34,671 nt of DNA, taken from Pseudomonadota bacterium. GTDB lineage: Bacteria > Myxococcota_A > UBA9042 > GCA-2863065. Numbering within the stretch: position 1 is the stretch's first letter; every line of letters begins with the position of its first letter. Location of the stretch: NCBI GenBank assembly GCA_947498315.1, contig CANMLD010000021.1:1-34671 (forward strand), written 5' to 3'. The position numbers were made by a program, and so were the translations under genes. The notes under the pieces are model-generated. The model was given only the letters and a program-made list of their open reading frames with translations. It made no database searches and was not told the DNA's origin. Positions 32,401 through 34,671 of the stretch are shown one piece after another.

Positions 32401-34671
32401 TGTCTTTGAGGTCACAGAGCTCCGACGCCGCGGTGTCGCCCGCACATTCGAGCACGGTCAAATCAGCGCTGCACGCGAAGACGCCGTTTTTGCAGCTGTC
32501 CGGATCGCCTCCATCGCACGGCTTGCCTGAATCCACGAAGGGTTCGTCCGCCCCGCCGTTGCAGTCGTCGTCGAGCGTGTTGCAGATCTCCGTCGCGGGC
32601 TGTACCTGCCCGACGCAGGGCGCGAGCACCAACCCGCTGCAGGTACGCGTGCCACCCTTGCACACGCCAATGCCCTTGGTCCCGTTGGGTCCGTCGTAAC
32701 AGGCTTCCGTGTGCGGGGCGATCGTGTTGATGCAGCCCGTCGCGGTGTTGCACGAGTCGACCGTACAGGGGTTGGCGTCGTTACACGTCACCACGCTCCC
32801 GCCCGCGCAGACGCCCGAACTGCACTTCGTGTTCTCCGTGCAGGGCAGGCCGTCATCGCACGCCTGACCTCCCGTGAGGACGTTCGCCGTGTAACAACCC
32901 GTCGTGCCGTTGCACGCGTCGAGGGTGCAATCGTCGCCGTCGGAGCAATCGACGGTGGTCCCGACGCAGATGCCGGAGATGCAACTGTCGCTGCTGGTGC
33001 ACGCAGTGCCGTCCGTGCAGGCGCCGCCCTCGCTCGCGGGCGACCACGCCGTCTGCGTGAGCGCCGGCTGGCAGGCGAGGCACGGGCTGTCTGTCTTGAC
33101 CGCGTTGCCAGCCACGCAAGCGCCGGAGATCGAACAGAAGTCCGGGATCGGCAAGTACACGCAGCCCCCAACGCCGTCGCACGAATCGATGGTGCAAGTG
33201 AGCCCGTCGTCGCAGGGGTAGGTCGTCCCGATGCACTTACCAACCGTGTCGCAGCTATCCGACTTCGTACACGCGTCACCGTCTTCACACGGCGTCGACA
33301 CCGTCTTCGGCCCGCCGCTGCACCGCGTCTCGACGAGGTTGTCAGCGCAGATCTGAGTGCCGGACTGAAAGCAACTGCCCTTTCCGGTGCACGAATCACC
33401 GAGCGTCACAAACGCCTCGTCCGCTGAGCCGTCGCAATCATTGTCGGCGCTGTCACAGGCATCCCCCATAACTAGTGTCGCGACTTCCGTCGCCGAAAGG
33501 ACCGAGGTCGCGAAGGAGAACTCATCGAGCACGCCTTCAAGGAAGGCGCCATAGCCGGCACCCGTGCGGCGGGCCCCGAGAACGAACGGGAAGCCGCTCT
33601 GAGTGCCAACTAGGGCGGAACCGAGCGTCACTACAGGGAGCTGCTTTTTGCCATCGATCCAGAGCGTTAGCACCGGACCGGCAATTGAGAGTGAGACATG
33701 GTGGAAGGTGCCCTGGCCCCACGTGATCGAAGGCCAACTTCGCTCGACTCCAGCGGCGATGACGGTTGGGTGGCCCAGCTTCCGCATCACCACCAGCTCG
33801 TCGGCGTCGGGATCGCCAGCTTTGCTGAAGATCGCCATATCGCCTGGCTCATCGAAACGCACCCAGGAGGACCAAGTGCCCCCAAACGTGAACTCTGCTG
33901 CTGTCGCGTCGTGCTCGAGTCGCACCATGCCCTTGCCAGCGAGCTTCAAGCCGTTTCCAACTTGCCCCGAGACCACAGTGGCACCACTCGCCACGCCCGA
34001 CGCGCTCGGGCCCGAAACCGCCTTGACGAGACGATCGAGCTCCAGCGACTCGAAGTTGAAGGCCGTAGCCGCGCCATCGCCGACGCAGACGGTGCGGTCA
34101 CCGTCGGGGCTGCAGACGGTCGCCTTGCCAGTGACGCACTGATCGGCGTCACCAGAGTCGCACGCGCTCGACGAGACGCTGAAGCCTGGGTCGGTGCTCC
34201 CATTACAGTCGTCGTCGACACCGTTGCAGGACTCATAGTCAGCCCGCGCCCACTGGACGAAGAGGGCCGGTGCTACGGCGTCGGGTGTGATGATGAGCTC
34301 GTCGACCCCGCCCGACATGGAGGCGAAGCCGGCGTTCGGAGAACGGCCGAAGGTCCACGAGGTGAAACCGGACAAGGTCACCGATGCCGCGCCGAGCGGC
34401 GCGAGAAGCTGCCGTTCGCCGTTCAAGTAGACGGCCAGCGTGCCCGCCTTGACCAAGATACCGAGGTGGATCCACTTGGGCGAAGGAGCGAATGGGATCT
34501 GGGTCCGCACGACGGTGGTCCCAAAGGCGATCTCGAGGAGGCCGGACTTGACCGCGACCAGGACGTCCGGCGTTGCGGTTGCACCGCCTTTGGTCAGGAG
34601 CGCCACGTCACCCGGGTTCGTGAACTTCACCCATTGAGCGAGCGTGAGGCTGCTCAGGGTGCCGGAGAGCT
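23393..34671 (-). CDS. Giant extracellular mosaic protein: LamG domains, MopE-type repeats, MAM-like and vWA domains (5' end outside window)
   Basis: One uninterrupted frame of more than 3,750 codons, stop at 23393-23395. The GTG at 34630 is not the real start: the frame is open to the window edge and the residues before it (SLTLAQWVKF) belong to a LamG domain. By eye I count at least 26 MopE-type metal-binding repeats (CNGLDDDCDGTTDEDF pattern). I also count eight LamG-like domains, at about 34245-34671, 33465-34080, 31650-32260, 30860-31425, 29745-30335, 28570-29240, 27755-28400 and 26815-27400. Two EGF-like Cys-rich blocks lie at about 32610-33350 and 25770-26190. A MAM/jelly-roll-like domain is at about 25245-25770, and a vWA domain with MIDAS motif DRSSSM at about 24540-25150. 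The last seven MopE repeats follow vWA. No MYXO-CTERM or other sorting tail is seen. Calcium- or metal-dependent adhesion is the likely role (inference). Confidence 0.93.
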   Translation of the reverse strand, partial: LSGTLSSLTLAQWVKFTNPGDVALLTKGGATATPDVLVAVKSGLLEIAFGTTVVRTQIPFAPSPKWIHLGILVKAGTLAVYLNGERQLLAPLGAASVTLSGFTSWTFGRSPNAGFASMSGGVDELIITPDAVAPALFVQWARADYESCNGVDDDCNGSTDPGFSVSSSACDSGDADQCVTGKATVCSPDGDRTVCVGDGAATAFNFESLELDRLVKAVSGPSASGVASGATVVSGQVGNGLKLAGKGMVRLEHDATAAEFTFGGTWSSWVRFDEPGDMAIFSKAGDPDADELVVMRKLGHPTVIAAGVERSWPSITWGQGTFHHVSLSIAGPVLTLWIDGKKQLPVVTLGSALVGTQSGFPFVLGARRTGAGYGAFLEGVLDEFSFATSVLSATEVATLVMGDACDSADNDCDGSADEAFVTLGDSCTGKGSCFQSGTQICADNLVETRCSGGPKTVSTPCEDGDACTKSDSCDTVGKCIGTTYPCDDGLTCTIDSCDGVGGCVYLPIPDFCSISGACVAGNAVKTDSPCLACQPALTQTAWSPASEGGACTDGTACTSSDSCISGICVGTTVDCSDGDDCTLDACNGTTGCYTANVLTGGQACDDGLPCTENTKCSSGVCAGGSVVTCNDANPCTVDSCNTATGCINTIAPHTEACYDGPNGTKGIGVCKGGTRTCSGLVLAPCVGQVQPATEICNTLDDDCNGGADEPFVDSGKPCDGGDPDSCKNGVFACSADLTVLECAGDTAASELCDLKDNDCDGQIDEDFTTLGATCDGSLDTDNCQAGEQVCSAAGTGTQCGRDGGSLVLNGNEEGLRIYSAKDDSGVGNHGKMLGALQLGSGKRGNGYLFDGEDDVIEIASAPSLVLGKNFTVALFFKYASLGGVATLFQMKTGSCADLAIQVNAAGGPFALVEQSACGNTTLAAGSTIPANTWAHVAITGDGTSIKLYLNGGLKSTQPMTAGVLESGTITLGLKAGGVAFAGALDEIGVWQYALTATDVAALVGSAPKVDVEVCDAADNDCDGQTNENANTDLCDGIDNDCDGVIDQTFPTRLAACNPFADACNLGVQECDVLGSQVLCSASGPRLWYRFEDLSGTAAKDAVGNVDAVGLGSITWGPGHTGGGVVLDGTGKFDVSGANTGVPAHRLGLEARVKPTGAAASTIISRAGSFALKLLSDLRPECRVSGVGVFGAELVVTGDKALVTNAWQHVYCAYDGGAIRLYLDGKLIGLSTAQRVKVSNPSSPIEIGVEFAGGLDEVAVHDLDLPHSEVPARTTSGISPKYNVREICDAKDNNCNGTIDEGFELVGQRCDGNSDGCKNGTWACATNGELSCQGDVPTNGTETCNGLDDNCDGLTDEAFPTKGQSCDVTTDADLCKNGTNVCTSNGLGVECAGDTPAVEVCNGVDDDCDLIADDGFDIGQACDGGDADQCKQGTWACNALTEGRFCRFDGGIIDVAFTEGSGLTFASRSGLAEPGTLAGATWLTEGDDFATQFVPGGVGTIPYHASMNLLGPLHVSARVKVSGAAGPEAVVQKGPPASPHFSLEVGGGSVRCRLAGLAPPSCTAATSVDQTAFHSYGCSYSSGSIDVYVDGALVKQCAAAGLLISGPDAVRLGSLGGAATVTIDWLVVDDIALTPALAAAQANSGEACNAIDDDCDGTTDESFATLTTACDGADADQCKTGTYQCAASLAAVECIGDSNKVDLCNGLDDDCDGTTDEDFPTKGQLCDGLDADSCKNGTLTCKADGSVVDCTGDLNKPEICDGLDNDCNGTTDDGVTGFGATCDGPDTDSCVDGVTWCNTAAGGPGCDEVGTQLFLKLDDAALSTVVIDESRFKEIMTVTGAGVTFGAPGKVGSGANFGSPARISAASKTKPFDGTTVLTVAAWVKHDGPYAAGQSQTIMAVATGLTTQVALSIVSGGLSLSVRTTSQATTQVVGCEPGVAGCAVGVSSGAWHHVAATFTSGVVRLYIDGVLVRQESVLGATIANKSATEQLQLGGVGVTPTQAFQGAMDQVTIYRKSMDPWAIQHLMTNGPTADYGELCNGLDDDCNGTVDEGLSVGGNCDGSDADACTAPSNACSANGVTPICTDSGAAIWWSMDSVEGARIVDHGTLRKDAIIQKNVTVTAGSTGQALEFPGTATDVATAGPVNVFGGKTEATIAAWIRTDSLVGTAPIVSAHKFDTPQGRTWAFGRDDDGLFLRMRTTEGGATPTTVSCNSSTVCGALFGTGTWVHVAVVVKAAKATFFVNGVAKTTSSLSGATIAATKPSEQLLLGADTGGELGVFDGAIDDVRLYTRALTNSEVSVLPSTTKGLKTDACDGLDNDCDGATDEDFPTKGLACDGADTDQCTNGTWTCDSTLYALECTNETTVDVTETCNGLDDDCDGAIDESFANAGLPCDGDDLDLCEEGVFGCDETGGALVCLQEGPDALWRFDEGAGATANDTARTVGALNLTLNNTQWAKGKFGEALELLGNGGNARTNAGISGRRTLQFWVKPTGTGYIYGQASNATFHFGGYWSADLLTHYHQDGATSRIVTGAVPAGTWSLITIIMEPGKPLGVRMYVNCTLTGSETLNVNTAVGEFTIGRVLGLPEYFTGLVDEFAMYGYVITPALCTSLLNGVPAGQANRELCDSLDNDCNATVDDALLGLPGQVCDSVDGDLCETGTWTCRADTIDVECANETNADQKETCNGVDDDCDSQIDEGFDYAGSGVGFPCDPPGECGSGVVECGSATKAVCTTGSGGSTPQTKGESCNNKDDDCDGATDEKPDGTPVTEACYSGPAGTAGVGTCKYGIRSCAAGAWGVCTGDTLPAATDAECDGIDQNCNGVADDAFSDAYACTTDSCVGGVTSSVKDNTKCDDANPCTDDTCTATSATAGGCTFINNNNNIPDPTVYKQDCKTAACDGGGVVYSTDNSITPDDGLVCTGDVCNVGIANHPILDGYCLISGVCYSEGAVDTANGCQVCAPRFNKSGWSRILHSADFDDTTTDTSGYAMTELVGGGVSWVTDPSRPLSGLNSLYFGNPATRTYEQAGSRVSASALSAPLQLPAGVKYALTFQVWMETEGYTGSDKFDALTLTVYDGSDNAIEVWDSMNAFGSDTGGIWTQVLVDLSPYAGQKIRLGFTFDSGDSFFNDYEGVYLDKLRLETGCCFNNAQCDTSTLCFSAFCVSGKCTQTQICSTCKRTQPSVVFALDRSSSMATNTTAGASRWSIVRKALAVTLDDYDSRISLGVKLFPSSSADTCGADVGLDLDFHSSVEAVTTLIDSEAPTGQSPLGATLTRILTAYKTPGAVAEKGNKFVIVVTDSLDSCSGDPAVLISALRDLGIRTIIVAYDSASTEPGLTALSLDGGLARPRLVAIDMVYFQAGQTAGELETALRKALDLTVGEACNGIDDDCDGTVDNGAPELACNISCKDGKGGVQLCSGGNYQSCTTAPSSEVCDELDNDCDGAKDEDFLLKGQPCSIGTGACYSPGTFVCTGNFSGQQVDCDAPPIFGSAETCNAIDDDCDGNTDESVTQPCSTVCGVGVDTCTLGVFICDAPPPKAESCNGLDDDCNGVTDDIVPIRCTGACGNGFQVCSAGVLGACSADGAPEICNLVDDDCDGTIDEDSKGNPLTQACLPSVASGLVGACAVGTAVCSTGVYGACIPDQLPTAEECDGIDNDCNGAIDDTPGGTPIVVACYDSSYPGTAGVGECNNGTRTCDGSGTLGACIGLVTPLEEVCNGKDDDCDGTGDEDPGNMCILEPGCAAGACLCDQAQDGMWRCYLD
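24540..25150 (-). other. vWA domain within the giant protein
   Basis: The segment begins CKRTQPSVVFALDRSSSM, with the MIDAS D-x-S-x-S motif. It continues with TGQSPLGATL, giving the MIDAS Thr, and FVIVVTDSLDSC, giving the MIDAS Asp. All metal-binding positions are present, so a divalent-cation-dependent ligand site is expected. It sits between the MAM-like domain and the last seven MopE repeats. Confidence 0.85.
25245..25770 (-). other. MAM/jelly-roll-like domain within the giant protein
   Basis: The segment SRILHSADFDD to DKLRLETGCC has the beta-sandwich pattern of MAM or carbohydrate-binding modules. It includes KYALTFQVWMETEG, WTQVLVDLSPYAGQKIRLGF and GVYLDKLRLE. It occurs once, unlike the LamG domains. 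Confidence 0.6.

Noticed and set aside
34630-34632. GTG at 34630 as start of the giant gene
   Set aside because: The frame continues open to the window edge and the residues before it complete a LamG motif, so the real start is outside.

Overview
The window (high GC, roughly two thirds) looks like the chromosome of a myxobacterium-like deltaproteobacterium (Myxococcota or a close relative). The evidence is indirect. There are several secreted lipoproteins with Cys-rich Kazal-like modules. There is also a giant surface protein built from 'CNGxDDDCDGxxDE' MopE-type repeats and LamG domains, a combination typical of that lineage. These sit beside a class A RNase P RNA, coupled beta-oxidation genes and a cobalamin-dependent ethanolamine ammonia-lyase. 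No insertion sequence, prophage, CRISPR array or rRNA was seen.

Layout. 1-1526: the 5' part of an aldehyde dehydrogenase gene (minus, cut by the window edge), a decayed CotH-kinase gene fragment (plus) and a small DUF2007-like zinc-ribbon protein (minus). 1703-5030: a 15-bp tandem repeat leading into a lipoprotein with an Asp/Ser/Gly stalk and four Kazal-like modules, then an RluB-type pseudouridine synthase with a very long disordered tail. 5042-6510 (minus): a housekeeping RNA block with tRNA-CAU (probably Ile2), a CdsZ-like zinc-ribbon coiled-coil protein, rnpB and a strong hairpin. 6675-9627: eutB-eutC-eutL, tightly coupled and ended by a 15-bp perfect inverted repeat. 9724-13578: an AAA/DUF4143 ATPase, a lipoprotein with a possible caspase-like His/Cys dyad, and a Uma2-family protein. 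13636-16811: a four-gene overlapping operon (SDR, Rid protein, enoyl-CoA hydratase, acyl-CoA dehydrogenase). 16896-18144: a small unknown protein, a 4 x 47-bp hairpin-bearing tandem repeat and a lipocalin-like protein. 18248-20749: glutaryl-CoA dehydrogenase, a remnant of an RNB-family ribonuclease and a single-pass coiled-coil membrane protein. 20755-34671 (minus): a giant multidomain extracellular protein (more than 3,750 residues, N-terminus outside the window), followed by an overlapping methyltransferase gene and an overlapping DUF2079 membrane protein gene.

How the genes work together. EutBC would split ethanolamine to acetaldehyde and ammonia. EutL is a shell protein, and EutC keeps a targeting-peptide-like N-terminus, so a compartment is implied although no other shell gene is present here. 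The SDR/Rid/ECH/ACAD operon and the nearby glutaryl-CoA dehydrogenase suggest CoA-linked degradation of an aromatic or dicarboxylic substrate, possibly the 2-aminobenzoyl-CoA type. The last three minus-strand genes form one coupled unit for a giant surface protein and two associated enzymes or membrane factors. The least explained items are the giant mosaic protein operon, the caspase-like lipoprotein, the Rid protein that lacks the catalytic Arg, and the lone eutL.
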